Below, one piece after another: positions 1 through 6,235 of a stretch of 42,932 nt of DNA (positions are counted from its first letter, which is position 1; every line of letters starts with the position of its first letter). A model generated the notes under the pieces. The model was not told where the DNA came from. It searched no databases and was given only the letters and a program-made list of their open reading frames with translations. Position numbers and translations under genes: made by a program. The stretch comes from a virus, in IMG/VR virus record IMGVR_UViG_3300042402_001727, positions 1 to 42,932 of that record; one strand, 5' to 3'.

Positions 1-2
1 AT

Positions 3-86
3 TGGGCAACTGGAGTGCCTGTAGATTATGAATATCAAATACAGGTAAAATATATGGGCGACCATACCTGGTTAGAAATTGAATAA
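3..86 (+). CDS. C-terminal end of a truncated upstream gene
   Basis: An open frame enters from the left edge and ends at a TAA at 84-86. The last 27 residues include YEYQIQVKYMGDHTWLEIE. Too little is present to name it. Its position directly before a tail-type structural gene suggests another virion protein, which is inference. Confidence 0.5.
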   Translation, partial: WATGVPVDYEYQIQVKYMGDHTWLEIE

Positions 87-97
87 TCTTGTCGAAG

Positions 98-120
98 TTG
101 TGCGTGTGCGCACAAGTTTT
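98..120 (+). terminator. Hairpin with short T-run
   Basis: TTGTGCG (98-104) pairs with CGCACAA (109-115) around a 4-base loop and is followed by GTTTT. It lies just after the stop of the truncated gene and before the promoter-like TATAAT at 136-141, so it fits a weak intrinsic terminator. Confidence 0.5.
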
Positions 121-135
121 ATTAGACAAATCGTG

Positions 136-141
136 TATAAT
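136..141 (+). promoter_or_regulatory. Promoter -10 box for the structural gene
   Basis: A consensus TATAAT preceded by GTG lies 31 bases before the ATG at 173. No good -35 is seen 17 bases upstream, so this is a weaker call than the other promoters of the window. Confidence 0.4.
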
Positions 142-172
142 CATAAAATCATATTACTAGAAAAGGAAAATT

Positions 173-1072
173 ATGACAACAACAATTACAATCAAAGATA
201 AACCAATTAACGCTACATACCAAAATGTTACTGGATTGACCGGCGGAACCGGAACAGGTGCTGCTTTTGATGTTACTAAAACAGACGGAGTATACTCTGT
301 TGTATTAGATTCAGTGGCCGCAAGTGCAGGTACTGGCTATGTTGCAGGTGACACTATCACTCTTGCTGGTACTGCATTAGGCGGTACAGTTGCCAACAAC
401 TTGATTGTCACAGTGGCCACAGTTGGTACTGCTGGTAAAGTTGCTACCTTTGGTGTAGTGGGTACAGGTCGTGCAGGTGATGGCACAGTGGATATCACAG
501 TCGACGTCACTGGCACTACTGGTATTGACACTTACACTATGGGCGGCAAGAGTACAGAATTCACAGTTACTAAAACTGCTGACAACGTAAAGTTAGCCAG
601 CACATTGGTTAGCAACATGGAGTTTAACCTTGCCAACCACGAGCGTGTGGTGTTCACCGACAAGGCCATTGCTTATGATGCCACAGGTCGTGCAGGTGAT
701 GTCTACGCATTGTTAGCAGCCGCACTTGGCACAGCAGATGTTACCAACGCATACAAAGGCATTGGTATTGATCTCGCCGACAAAGGTTGGACAAACAAAC
801 AACTAGCAGAAGCCCTCTTGACCACAGCCGTTTACAAAGCAGATGCTGGTGGTGTTAGCGATGAAACATTCATCAAGCACGTTTACAAAAATGTCTACGG
901 CACTGATGCTACCTTGACACAGGTTACAGACTACACTGCATGGATGACCAACAGCAAGTTGAGTCAGGCTGATGTACTGGTTGCTGCTAGTGAGTTGGCA
1001 GCATTTGAAACTACTATTGGGTTAGTAGGTCTTGCAACCACTGGTATTGAGTATACTCCAGTAGTTGGATAA
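173..1072 (+). CDS. Phage tail/surface structural protein with DUF4214-like C-terminus
   Basis: 299 residues, starting at an ATG with AAAAGGAAA just upstream. The first ~120 residues are rich in Gly/Thr/Val/Ala and have the pattern GTGxxFDVTxxxGxYSVxL..GxGYxxGDTITLAGTxLGG, a repeat type common in tail-fibre and tail-appendage proteins of marine and freshwater T4-like phages. The C-terminal ~110 residues (YALLAAALG ... FIKHVYKNVYGTDATLTQ) resemble the helical DUF4214 domain found in extracellular and adhesive proteins. It is followed by a strong terminator, so it is the last gene of its unit. A structural, surface-exposed role is inferred; receptor binding is only a possibility. Confidence 0.65.
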   Translation: MTTTITIKDKPINATYQNVTGLTGGTGTGAAFDVTKTDGVYSVVLDSVAASAGTGYVAGDTITLAGTALGGTVANNLIVTVATVGTAGKVATFGVVGTGRAGDGTVDITVDVTGTTGIDTYTMGGKSTEFTVTKTADNVKLASTLVSNMEFNLANHERVVFTDKAIAYDATGRAGDVYALLAAALGTADVTNAYKGIGIDLADKGWTNKQLAEALLTTAVYKADAGGVSDETFIKHVYKNVYGTDATLTQVTDYTAWMTNSKLSQADVLVAASELAAFETTIGLVGLATTGIEYTPVVG

Positions 1073-1088
1073 TCAATTTTGATTTAAT

Positions 1089-1112
1089 AAAGGCCCTTCG
1101 GGGCCTTTCATT
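1089..1112 (+). terminator. Intrinsic terminator with UUCG loop
   Basis: AAAGGCCC (1089-1096) pairs perfectly with GGGCCTTT (1101-1108) around a TTCG tetraloop. A T-rich tail follows. It separates the structural gene from the ahpCD unit. Confidence 0.9.
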
Positions 1113-1169
1113 ATTAGTTTTTCCTATTACTGCCATTAAAAAATATTAGGCAAAACTAATGGAAAACCA

Positions 1170-1198
1170 TTGATTTATAGCGTAAATAAATGTATAAT
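1170..1198 (+). promoter_or_regulatory. Sigma70-type promoter for ahpCD
   Basis: TTGATT at 1170-1175, 17 bases, then TATAAT at 1193-1198. It lies 54 bases before the ahpC ATG. Confidence 0.75.
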
Positions 1199-1251
1199 AA
1201 CAGCATAGAACAGGATGTTCTTAATATTCATTTCACACACAAAGGAAAAAT

Positions 1252-1806
1252 ATGAAAACAGTTGGTGATAAATTAGAAAAATTTGCAGTCACAGGTGTTA
1301 AGCCGGGACAACCAGAAGATGCATTCTTCACAATTACAGATGAGAGCTTTCCAGGCAAGTGGAAAGTAATCGTTTACTATCCAAAGGACTTTACATTTGT
1401 ATGTCCTACAGAAATTGTGGCCTACGACAAGTTAGCACAGGACTTTGCCGATCGCGATGCAGTATTGCTCACAGGATCAACAGACAATGAGTTCTGTAAA
1501 GTAGCATGGCAGACAGCACATGCCGATTTGAAGAAAATCACTCATACACAGTTTGCTGATACACAGCGATGGAATGAGGTAACCGGTAATCTAAGTTTGA
1601 TCGAACAGTTGGGCGTATTCTATGCTCCAGCAGGCGCCGCACTTCGTGCCACATTTATTGTGGATCCAGACAATGTTATCCAACATGTCACAGTGAACAA
1701 CCTGAATGTTGGTCGTAGCCCAGAAGAAACCCTTCGTGTATTGGATGCGCTACAAACTGGCGAACTTTGTGCTTGCAATCGCACAGTGGGCGGAGAGACA
1801 CTATAA
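1252..1806 (+). CDS. ahpC: Alkyl hydroperoxide reductase C (2-Cys peroxiredoxin)
   Basis: 184 residues, the usual AhpC length. The family reduces hydrogen peroxide, organic peroxides and peroxynitrite. The peroxidatic cysteine is C51 in FTFVCPTE, with the T48/C51 active-site context intact. The C-terminal cysteines C173 and C175 in GELCACN match the mycobacterial-type AhpC that is recharged by AhpD rather than AhpF. SD AAAGGA precedes the ATG, its own promoter lies at 1170-1198, and its stop overlaps the ahpD start (TAATG). It probably protects the infected cell, or a redox-sensitive phage process, from peroxide; that role is inference. Confidence 0.93.
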   Translation: MKTVGDKLEKFAVTGVKPGQPEDAFFTITDESFPGKWKVIVYYPKDFTFVCPTEIVAYDKLAQDFADRDAVLLTGSTDNEFCKVAWQTAHADLKKITHTQFADTQRWNEVTGNLSLIEQLGVFYAPAGAALRATFIVDPDNVIQHVTVNNLNVGRSPEETLRVLDALQTGELCACNRTVGGETL

Positions 1807-2312
1807 TGGCATTCATTGACGCAATTAAAGGTGCGTTGCCAGACTACGCAAAAGACACCAAGTTAAACTTGGATGCTGTTCTTTTGCGTAGTACATTAGA
1901 TGCTGATGTGGCTATGGGCTGTGCTGTGGCCGCACTAGCCGCAACTGGTAACGGCAAAGTATTAAGCATACTGTTAGCAGATGCGCCAGTACACGCAGAG
2001 TCAGCAATGACAGCGGCAAGTATTATGGCACAGAACAACGTTTGGTATCCATTCGTTGAAATGGCAGACGATCCTGCACTAAAAGGATTGCCAGCACAGT
2101 TACGCATGAATGCCATTGCCAGTCACGGTGGAACTACTAAGTCAAACTTTGAAGCATTCAGTTTGGCGGCTAGTATTGTGGGCAAGTGTCACTTCTGTGT
2201 TAAGGCACATTACGAAACACTCAAGCAAGAAGGCTACACCGTAGAACAACTTCGTGACATTGGACGTATTGCGTCAGTTATGAATTCAGTGGCCAAAGTT
2301 TTGAACAGTTAA
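1806..2312 (+). CDS. ahpD: AhpD-like alkylhydroperoxidase
   Basis: 168 residues from the ATG at 1806, which overlaps the ahpC stop by one base and implies coupled translation; a longer frame from 1767 would run inside ahpC. AhpD uses a CxxC and a nearby His to pass electrons to AhpC. Here KCHFCVKAHYE supplies C128, C131 and H135, and E117 sits in the expected upstream position. The residues all match the known catalytic set. Neighbour order ahpC-ahpD is as in bacteria. A terminator follows at 2333-2357. Confidence 0.92.
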   Translation: MAFIDAIKGALPDYAKDTKLNLDAVLLRSTLDADVAMGCAVAALAATGNGKVLSILLADAPVHAESAMTAASIMAQNNVWYPFVEMADDPALKGLPAQLRMNAIASHGGTTKSNFEAFSLAASIVGKCHFCVKAHYETLKQEGYTVEQLRDIGRIASVMNSVAKVLNS

Positions 2313-2332
2313 TCTAGCAAGGCTTAAATATT

Positions 2333-2358
2333 AGGGAACTTAGGTTCCCTTTTATTTT
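2333..2358 (+). terminator. Intrinsic terminator after ahpD
   Basis: AGGGAAC (2333-2339) pairs with GTTCCCT (2344-2350) around TTAG, followed by TTTATTTT. Confidence 0.85.
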
Positions 2359-2369
2359 GGAGAAAAACA

Positions 2370-3164
2370 ATGCCTCAACGTATTTTAATCATGGGTCTGC
2401 CAGGAGCAGGAAAAACTTATCTAGCACAGCATATTGTAGATCATTTGCAAGCAGATAAAAAACGTGTAGGTTGGCTCAACGCAGATGATGTACGTAAAAA
2501 ATATAACGATTGGGACTTTAGCCACGAAGGACGTATACGTCAAAGTCTGCGTATGCGTGAACTAGCGGATGTGATGACTGATGTAGATTATGTTATTTGT
2601 GACTTTGTTGCTCCATTGGTTGAAATGCGTAATAACTTTAAAGCCGATTGGACTGTATGGGTTGATACAATTGATAAAGGTCGCTACGAAGATACCAACA
2701 AAGCATTTGTTCCTCCCGAAGTATATGACTTCCGTATTACTGAACAACGTGCAGAGAAGTGGGGAGAATTTATTGCCGCACATATTATAGACAATCGTAG
2801 ACGTCCTGTATTTGATTGGCAAAAAGAAACAGTTCAAATGTTAGGTCGTTGGCAACCTTGGCATGATGGACACAGGGCATTGTTTGAACGTGCTATTGCC
2901 AAAACTGGACAAGTGGTTATCCAAATCCGTGATTGTCAAGGATGGCAAGGTAGCAATCCATTTGAAATTGCAAAGGTTAACAACTTTATCAAACGTGACT
3001 TAGACATGCTGTATCAAGGTCAATACGAAATTCAAGTTGTGCCAAATATTGTAAACATTACCTACGGGCGTGATGTTGGCTATAAAATTGAACAAGAAAC
3101 TTTTGACGAAGCAACACATTCCATTTCTGCCACTAAAATTCGCCGGAGTATGGGTCTTGAATGA
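2370..3164 (+). CDS. APS-kinase-like / nucleotidyltransferase fusion
   Basis: 264 residues in two domains. Residues 1-~150 resemble adenylylsulfate kinase (CysC): Walker A GLPGAGKT at 9-16, LNADDVRKKYNDWDFS in place of the CysC LDGDxVR..LGFS segment, and CDFVAPLVEMR like the CysC AFISP...R stretch. Residues ~155-264 form a cytidylyltransferase/ATP-sulfurylase-like domain with GRWQPWHDGH (an HxGH motif) and the late ISATKIR motif. SD GGAG precedes the ATG. Together the domains could activate a small anion or sugar phosphate by nucleotidylation and phosphorylation. True sulfate activation is not proven, because the conserved GDxxR of CysC is altered to NADDVR. Downstream genes follow without a gap. 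Confidence 0.75.
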   Translation: MPQRILIMGLPGAGKTYLAQHIVDHLQADKKRVGWLNADDVRKKYNDWDFSHEGRIRQSLRMRELADVMTDVDYVICDFVAPLVEMRNNFKADWTVWVDTIDKGRYEDTNKAFVPPEVYDFRITEQRAEKWGEFIAAHIIDNRRRPVFDWQKETVQMLGRWQPWHDGHRALFERAIAKTGQVVIQIRDCQGWQGSNPFEIAKVNNFIKRDLDMLYQGQYEIQVVPNIVNITYGRDVGYKIEQETFDEATHSISATKIRRSMGLE

Positions 3165-3375
3165 ATCTGCTACTAGAAGCATAGTAAAGACAATAACATG
3201 GAGAATTACTGGGTCCTCAGCAACATTTTTAATTGCATATTTGTTAATTGGTGATTTTACTATTGCCGGAGTAATTGGTATTACACAGATGATTTCTAAT
3301 ACTATATTATATTATCTACACGAGCGTGTGTGGAACAAAATTGTATGGGGTAAAAGGAAACAATATGAATGTTGA
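3157..3375 (+). CDS. DUF2061-type small membrane protein
   Basis: About 72 residues. RSIVKTITWRITGSSATFLIAYL ... GVIGITQMISNTILYYLHERVWNKI matches the DUF2061 pattern: two membrane segments, with a charged ending YxHERxW. No ATG is available in a sensible place. I chose TTG at 3157, about 8 bases after GGAG (3145-3148), which overlaps the end of the previous gene. An ATG at 3070 lies deep inside that gene and is unlikely. The function of the family is unknown. In phages it often sits near sulfur-activation genes, which fits here. Confidence 0.7.
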   Translation: MNESATRSIVKTITWRITGSSATFLIAYLLIGDFTIAGVIGITQMISNTILYYLHERVWNKIVWGKRKQYEC

Positions 3376-4030
3376 TTATAAAGATACTTTTAAGTATTTT
3401 CACAGTCTGCACCCTGACATTGTGCAAGGAACTGTACTTGATTACGGCAGTAATTCTGGGACATTTCTAAAGTCAGCCGGCTCCCAATTTATTGAAAAAA
3501 ATTATACCGGACTAGATGTTGATAAATCTGCAATAGAATTTGGACAACGTGAATTTTCACAAGCCAGATTTGTTCATTACGATACGTTTAATCACATGTA
3601 CAATTTTTCTAATACATCAACCTGTTCAATACCTATTACTGATCGATTCGACACTGTGATAAGTTACAGTGTGTTTACTCACACTACCGAAGCAGACATG
3701 TTAACTCGAATTGACGAACTGTATGGATTATTAAATGTCGGTGGTAAGTTGTTGTTTACATATTTGAATCCGCAATCAGCAATCGCTGTTAATTATTTTT
3801 CTAAAAAAAGAACACAGATTTTTGGTCACTGTGACAATTTGGAAACCAGCACAATGTTATATCTTGTTGATGCAGATGTTAAACCTTATCCAGAGACCGG
3901 TAAAATGTTGGCAACATTTTACAATACTGAATATTTAAAATCAATATTGGCAAAATATCAGCCAACTGCTTATACTTGTCCTGCCAACTGTGTTAACTGC
4001 ATTCAAGACTGCATAGTTATTAACAAATGA
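3365..4030 (+). CDS. Class I SAM-dependent methyltransferase
   Basis: 221 residues from the ATG at 3365, which has AAAAGGAAA upstream; an ATG at 3326 lies inside the DUF2061 gene. Motif I is VLDYGSNSGTF (about residues 26-36), the acidic residue ending strand 2 is in YTGLDVD, and FDTVISYSVFTHT corresponds to motif IV/post-IV. LNVGGKLLFTYLNP is the usual late strand. The last 20 residues contain a Cys cluster (CPANCVNCIQDC) that may bind metal. The substrate is unknown. It overlaps the next gene by four bases (ATGA). Confidence 0.8.
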   Translation: MNVDYKDTFKYFHSLHPDIVQGTVLDYGSNSGTFLKSAGSQFIEKNYTGLDVDKSAIEFGQREFSQARFVHYDTFNHMYNFSNTSTCSIPITDRFDTVISYSVFTHTTEADMLTRIDELYGLLNVGGKLLFTYLNPQSAIAVNYFSKKRTQIFGHCDNLETSTMLYLVDADVKPYPETGKMLATFYNTEYLKSILAKYQPTAYTCPANCVNCIQDCIVINK

Positions 4031-4512
4031 TAAAATTAATAGATACAGTAAATGTTGAAACTATATTGACACAGTATCAACAGTTAGAAAACACAATTCA
4101 ATGGACTGACTACGGCCATAAAGGAAAGCAGACAGGACTTCAATACAAAGTAAATGAAGATCCTTGGACCAGTGCAGTGGGTCGCAGTCAAGGTCAAGAG
4201 ATTCAATACGACAATTTCAATTTATTTTTCAAAGGAACAGTGTTCGAAGAACTGATAAACGTTTATCAACTCAAACGAACTCGCCTAATGTGGATAGGCC
4301 CGTATGCATGTTACAGTATGCATAACGATGAAACACCTAGAATACACATACCGTTAATAACTAATCCGGAATGTTATTTTTTATTTCAGACTGGACAACT
4401 AACAAATTTAACTGTTAACAATGTCTGGTGGGTTGACACTAGACTTCGACATACATTTATAAACTGTAGTGATCATCCTCGACTTCATCTAGTGGGTATA
4501 GTAGAAAGTTAA
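4027..4512 (+). CDS. Aspartyl/asparaginyl beta-hydroxylase-like protein
   Basis: 161 residues. YSMHNDETPRIHIPLITNP carries the HxD iron ligands and the RxHIPL strand typical of aspartyl/asparaginyl beta-hydroxylase-type cupins. VWWVDTRLRHTFINCSDHPRLHLVGI supplies the distal His and the Arg expected to bind 2-oxoglutarate. The family hydroxylates side chains using Fe(II), O2 and 2-oxoglutarate. It overlaps the methyltransferase by four bases, so the two may act on the same target. It is the first of 14 such oxygenase-type genes in this window. Confidence 0.75.
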   Translation: MIKLIDTVNVETILTQYQQLENTIQWTDYGHKGKQTGLQYKVNEDPWTSAVGRSQGQEIQYDNFNLFFKGTVFEELINVYQLKRTRLMWIGPYACYSMHNDETPRIHIPLITNPECYFLFQTGQLTNLTVNNVWWVDTRLRHTFINCSDHPRLHLVGIVES

Positions 4513-4524
4513 CATTTTTAAATA

Positions 4525-4540
4525 GTGGCAAAAACGCCAC
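4525..4540 (+). terminator. Hairpin at the end of the operon
   Basis: GTGGC (4525-4529) pairs with GCCAC (4536-4540) around AAAAAC. There is no T-run after it, so it may be a processing or weak termination hairpin only. Confidence 0.35.
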
Positions 4541-4555
4541 ATTATCATTGGGTTC

Positions 4556-4584
4556 TTGACAAGAGATATAAATACTCATATAAT
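4556..4584 (+). promoter_or_regulatory. Promoter P1 of the tRNA region, with embedded late octamer
   Basis: TTGACA (4556-4561), a 17-base spacer and TATAAT (4579-4584): a perfect sigma70 consensus. The spacer also contains TATAAATA at 4567-4574, the T4-type late octamer, so the same site could fire early and late. Confidence 0.9.
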
Positions 4585-4641
4585 AGAGAGACTGTTAAGA
4601 AGTCACCGTTAAAAATTATTTGTCAGAATTGCAAATAGTGG

Positions 4642-4670
4642 TTGACAGAGGAACTAAATAACTGTACAAT
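4642..4670 (+). promoter_or_regulatory. Promoter P2 of the tRNA region
   Basis: TTGACA (4642-4647), 17 bases, TACAAT (4665-4670). The transcribed leader begins ACAAGTTAGCAAGCAA, nearly the same as after P3, so P2 and P3 look like a duplicated promoter-leader unit. Confidence 0.9.
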
Positions 4671-4740
4671 AGAAACAAGTTAGCAAGCAAGGTGTTCGAC
4701 GCTGTTGTAAAAATACAACAAAAAAGATATCCAAAACATG

Positions 4741-4769
4741 TTGACAGGGGCACTGCAAGGTGCTATAAT
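4741..4769 (+). promoter_or_regulatory. Promoter P3 of the tRNA region
   Basis: TTGACA (4741-4746), 17 bases, TATAAT (4764-4769): another perfect consensus. The leader repeats ACAAGTTAGCAGGCAA (from 4774) and is followed by the boxA-like site at 4792. Confidence 0.92.
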
Positions 4770-4791
4770 ACATACAAGTTAGCAGGCAATG

Positions 4792-4804
4792 GTGCTTACT
4801 AACA
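4792..4804 (+). promoter_or_regulatory. boxA-like antitermination site
   Basis: TGCTTACTAACAA resembles the proteobacterial rrn boxA TGCTCTTTAACAA. It sits about 20 bases into the P3 transcript and upstream of a strong terminator. NusB/S10-type antitermination of the long tRNA transcript is inferred. Confidence 0.5.
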
Positions 4805-4833
4805 AATTTTTAAAGAGATTTAAGAGAAACAAA

Positions 4834-5040
4834 ATGCAATCATTTAACAGACATCAGTTTAATACGATGCCCAAACAGGCAGGTGTAATAGCCTGCGGTT
4901 GGTTATCGATTAATGCGGGAAGTCTTTCATATGATCGCACACCAGAGATTTGCCAGGGGTCCCGGAGGACCGTAGTGTAATAGTATACACAACAACACTC
5001 CAAGGACCCCAGGATTAAAAACCCTGGGGTTTTTTGTTTT
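4834..5040 (+). promoter_or_regulatory. Structured leader with possible terminator/antiterminator switch
   Basis: A 48-codon frame (4834-4980) starts here but has only a weak SD and no recognisable product, so I read the stretch mainly as RNA. GCAGG..CCTGC and GGTCC-CGGA-GGACC hairpins occur in it. GGGGTCC near 4957 can pair with GGACCCC (5004-5010), and that pairing would consume the 5' arm of the terminator at 5007-5035. Two exclusive folds are thus possible, as in attenuators and riboswitches. Any ligand or leader-peptide effect is unknown. Confidence 0.45.
5007..5040 (+). terminator. Strong terminator at the head of the tRNA operon
   Basis: CCCCAGG (5007-5013) pairs with CCTGGGG (5023-5029), followed by TTTTTT. 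It stands between the promoters and the tRNA genes, so transcription must read through it or be rescued by antitermination. Confidence 0.85.
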
Positions 5041-5053
5041 CGAAACAAAGGTT

Positions 5054-5209
5054 ATGATAGAAACAGATAAGAAGAAACAACGAGAAGCCGAGTTTACACG
5101 CGAGCATACTCTATCTAAAGAAGATCTTCGCAAGATGATCTTAGCAAAGATGGAACGTGCAAAAGTGTATAGCAAAGCCGTTAGAAAGCGCGAGATTGCT
5201 CACGAGTGA
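5054..5209 (+). CDS. Small basic/charged hypothetical protein
   Basis: 51 residues, starting MIETDKKKQREAEFTREHT and ending KAVRKREIAHE. AAAGG lies just before the ATG. It is almost entirely helical and charged, with a coiled-coil look, and has no recognisable domain. It is the first gene after the leader terminator and the only clear protein gene before the tRNA array, so its expression is tied to that of the tRNAs. Function unknown; an RNA-binding or antitermination role is only a guess. Confidence 0.6.
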   Translation: MIETDKKKQREAEFTREHTLSKEDLRKMILAKMERAKVYSKAVRKREIAHE

Positions 5210-5211
5210 TT

Positions 5212-5408
5212 GTAGACCGCAAAGTGTGAACATACAGGAAACGAGGTCCTGGCTCTGCACTTAAAACACGGAGCAAACGGGCGGCGACTAGGATGGACTC
5301 CCTTTTGTGGGAGGAAAAATTAGATCGTATCGAAGCATTCTCAGGCTGTAAGGCAAGTGGGTTCATCCATGAAGAGTGCTTCGATACACACATTGGAAAC
5401 AGTGTGTT
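5212..5408 (+). ncRNA. Candidate structured RNA upstream of tRNA-Tyr
   Basis: No convincing gene lies in these ~200 bases. GTATCGAAGCA (5327-5337) pairs perfectly with TGCTTCGATAC (5377-5387), enclosing a smaller TTCAT/ATGAA hairpin. CTCCC-TTTTGT-GGGAG forms near 5309-5324, and ACACAtt/agTGTGT near 5387-5407. The 5' half has several long-range options (ACCGC with GCGG-type segments). It looks like a compact stable RNA co-transcribed with the tRNAs. Confidence 0.5.
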
Positions 5409-5410
5409 CT

Positions 5411-5499
5411 GGAAGTGTGCGCTGAATTGGTTGAAGGCAACGGACTGTAAATCCGCCACATAAGAAACGTTGTAGGTTCGAATCCTACCACTTCCACCA
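5411..5499 (+). tRNA. tRNA-Tyr (GTA)
   Basis: Acceptor GGAAGTG/CACTTCC, anticodon loop CTGTAAA, long variable arm as in bacterial tRNA-Tyr, T-arm GTAGG-TTCGAAT-CCTAC, CCA encoded. Confidence 0.93.
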
Positions 5500-5506
5500 A
5501 GTTTTT

Positions 5507-5581
5507 ACTCCGGTCGTCTAGTGGCTAGGACGCCAGCCTTTCAAGTTGGAGAAGCGGGATCGAAACCCGTTCGGAGTACCA
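5507..5581 (+). tRNA. tRNA-Glu (TTC), first copy
   Basis: Acceptor ACTCCGG/TCGGAGT with a G-U closing pair, anticodon arm CCAGC-CTTTCAA-GTTGG, T-arm GCGGG/CCCGT, CCA encoded. Confidence 0.93.
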
Positions 5582-5586
5582 TATAT

Positions 5587-5662
5587 GCCGTTGTAGTCCT
5601 CTGGGTAGGGCACCTGATTGTCTATCAGATTTAGGCGGGTTCGATTCCCGTCGACGGCGCCA
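5587..5662 (+). tRNA. tRNA-Asp (GTC), first copy
   Basis: Acceptor GCCGTTG/CGACGGC, anticodon loop TTGTCTA, discriminator G73 as expected for Asp, CCA encoded. Confidence 0.9.
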
Positions 5663-5667
5663 AACAT

Positions 5668-5742
5668 GGTCTGTTCGTATAGAGGTTATTACTGCGGATT
5701 GTCTATCCGCTTACGGGGGTTCGATTCCCCCACAGACCGCCA
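5668..5742 (+). tRNA. tRNA-Asp (GTC), second copy
   Basis: Acceptor GGTCTGT/ACAGACC, anticodon arm GCGGA-TTGTCTA-TCCGC, G73, CCA encoded. The body differs from the first copy, so this is not a recent duplicate. Confidence 0.92.
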
Positions 5743-5749
5743 ATTTTAT

Positions 5750-5828
5750 TCCGTGAAATCCAAGCATGGTGCAAGGACCTGACTGTTAATCAGTGATTAG
5801 GTGAGTTCGATCCTCACACACGGAGCCA
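5750..5828 (+). tRNA. tRNA-Asn (GTT), first copy
   Basis: Acceptor TCCGTGA/ACACGGA with one A-A mismatch, anticodon loop CTGTTAA, T-arm GTGAG/CTCAC, G73, CCA encoded. The D-arm is irregular. Confidence 0.87.
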
Positions 5829-5833
5829 AACAT

Positions 5834-5908
5834 GGGGGCAGTAGTGGACTACGGGTTTGCCTTGCAAGCATACTGTCTAGAAGGGTTCGATTCCCTCGGC
5901 CTCCACCA
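5834..5908 (+). tRNA. tRNA-Ala (TGC), first copy
   Basis: Acceptor GGGGGCA/GGCCTCC with a G-U at the third pair and a 7-66 mismatch, anticodon loop CTTGCAA, A73, CCA encoded. Confidence 0.85.
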
Positions 5909-5910
5909 AT

Positions 5911-5975
5911 TTTAGGATGCGAACAGCAAATTCAAAAATTCAACTTTTAATTGAAAAATAAGCATCCTGTTTTTA
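5911..5975 (+). ncRNA. Y-RNA-like element, copy A
   Basis: AGGATGC (5914-5920) pairs with GCATCCT (5962-5968). The conserved AACAGCAAA follows the 5' arm, and the 3' arm runs into GTTTTT. The loop is AT-rich (about 40 bases). One of seven copies with covarying closing helices; also ACAG could pair alternatively with CTGT. Confidence 0.6.
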
Positions 5976-5998
5976 AAAATGTTCATAAGGAGAACGAC

Positions 5999-6019
5999 AT
6001 GAAACGAGGTAAACTCTAG
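5999..6019 (+). CDS. Minimal leader ORF (6 codons)
   Basis: ATG AAA CGA GGT AAA CTC TAG encodes MKRGKL. It has a perfect SD AAGGAG (5987-5992) at 6-base spacing, which is odd for so short a frame within a tRNA operon. A 9-bp hairpin (6019-6027 with 6047-6055) begins at the stop codon. It could be a translated leader peptide controlling downstream RNA, or a ribosome decoy. Confidence 0.4.
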   Translation: MKRGKL

Positions 6020-6055
6020 TGTCATCCTAGACCCCCGTATGGTCCTGGATGGCAC
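6019..6055 (+). promoter_or_regulatory. Hairpin directly after the leader ORF
   Basis: GTGTCATCC (6019-6027) pairs with GGATGGCAC (6047-6055) with one G-U; GACC/GGTC stacks inside. No T-run follows, so it is not a classical terminator. Confidence 0.5.
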
Positions 6056-6081
6056 GTAAAAGAAAATCTATTACGAATCAT

Positions 6082-6157
6082 CCACAGCTGGCGTTAACGG
6101 TAGCGTACTCGGCTCTTAACCGATGAGGTGTCAGTTCGAATCTGACGCTGTGGACCA
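6082..6157 (+). tRNA. tRNA-Lys (CTT)
   Basis: Acceptor CCACAGC/GCTGTGG perfect, anticodon loop CTCTTAA, T-arm GTCAG-TTCGAAT-CTGAC, A73, CCA encoded. Confidence 0.92.
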
Positions 6158-6160
6158 TAT

Positions 6161-6235
6161 GGGGGTATAACTTAACGGCTAAAGTATCTGGCTTTTAACC
6201 AGGTAATCTGAGTTCGATTCTCAGTGCCCCTACCA
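6161..6235 (+). tRNA. tRNA-Lys (TTT)
   Basis: Acceptor GGGGGTA/TGCCCCT with a G-U first pair, anticodon arm TCTGG-CTTTTAA-CCAGG, A73, CCA encoded. The CA of CCA is part of the following spacer helix. Confidence 0.92.

Noticed and set aside
4704-4726. Terminator GTTGTA/TACAAC between P2 and P3
   Set aside because: The hairpin is followed by A residues, not T residues, on the plus strand.
4834-4980. 48-residue protein gene in the leader
   Set aside because: Weak SD, no recognisable pattern and full overlap with RNA hairpins; kept only as part of the regulatory leader.
5212-5408. tmRNA or RNase P RNA
   Set aside because: Some short strings (AGGAAAC..GGTCC..GGCTC, GAGCAAAC) recall RNase P, but the conserved core and a tmRNA tag frame with tRNA-like ends are absent.
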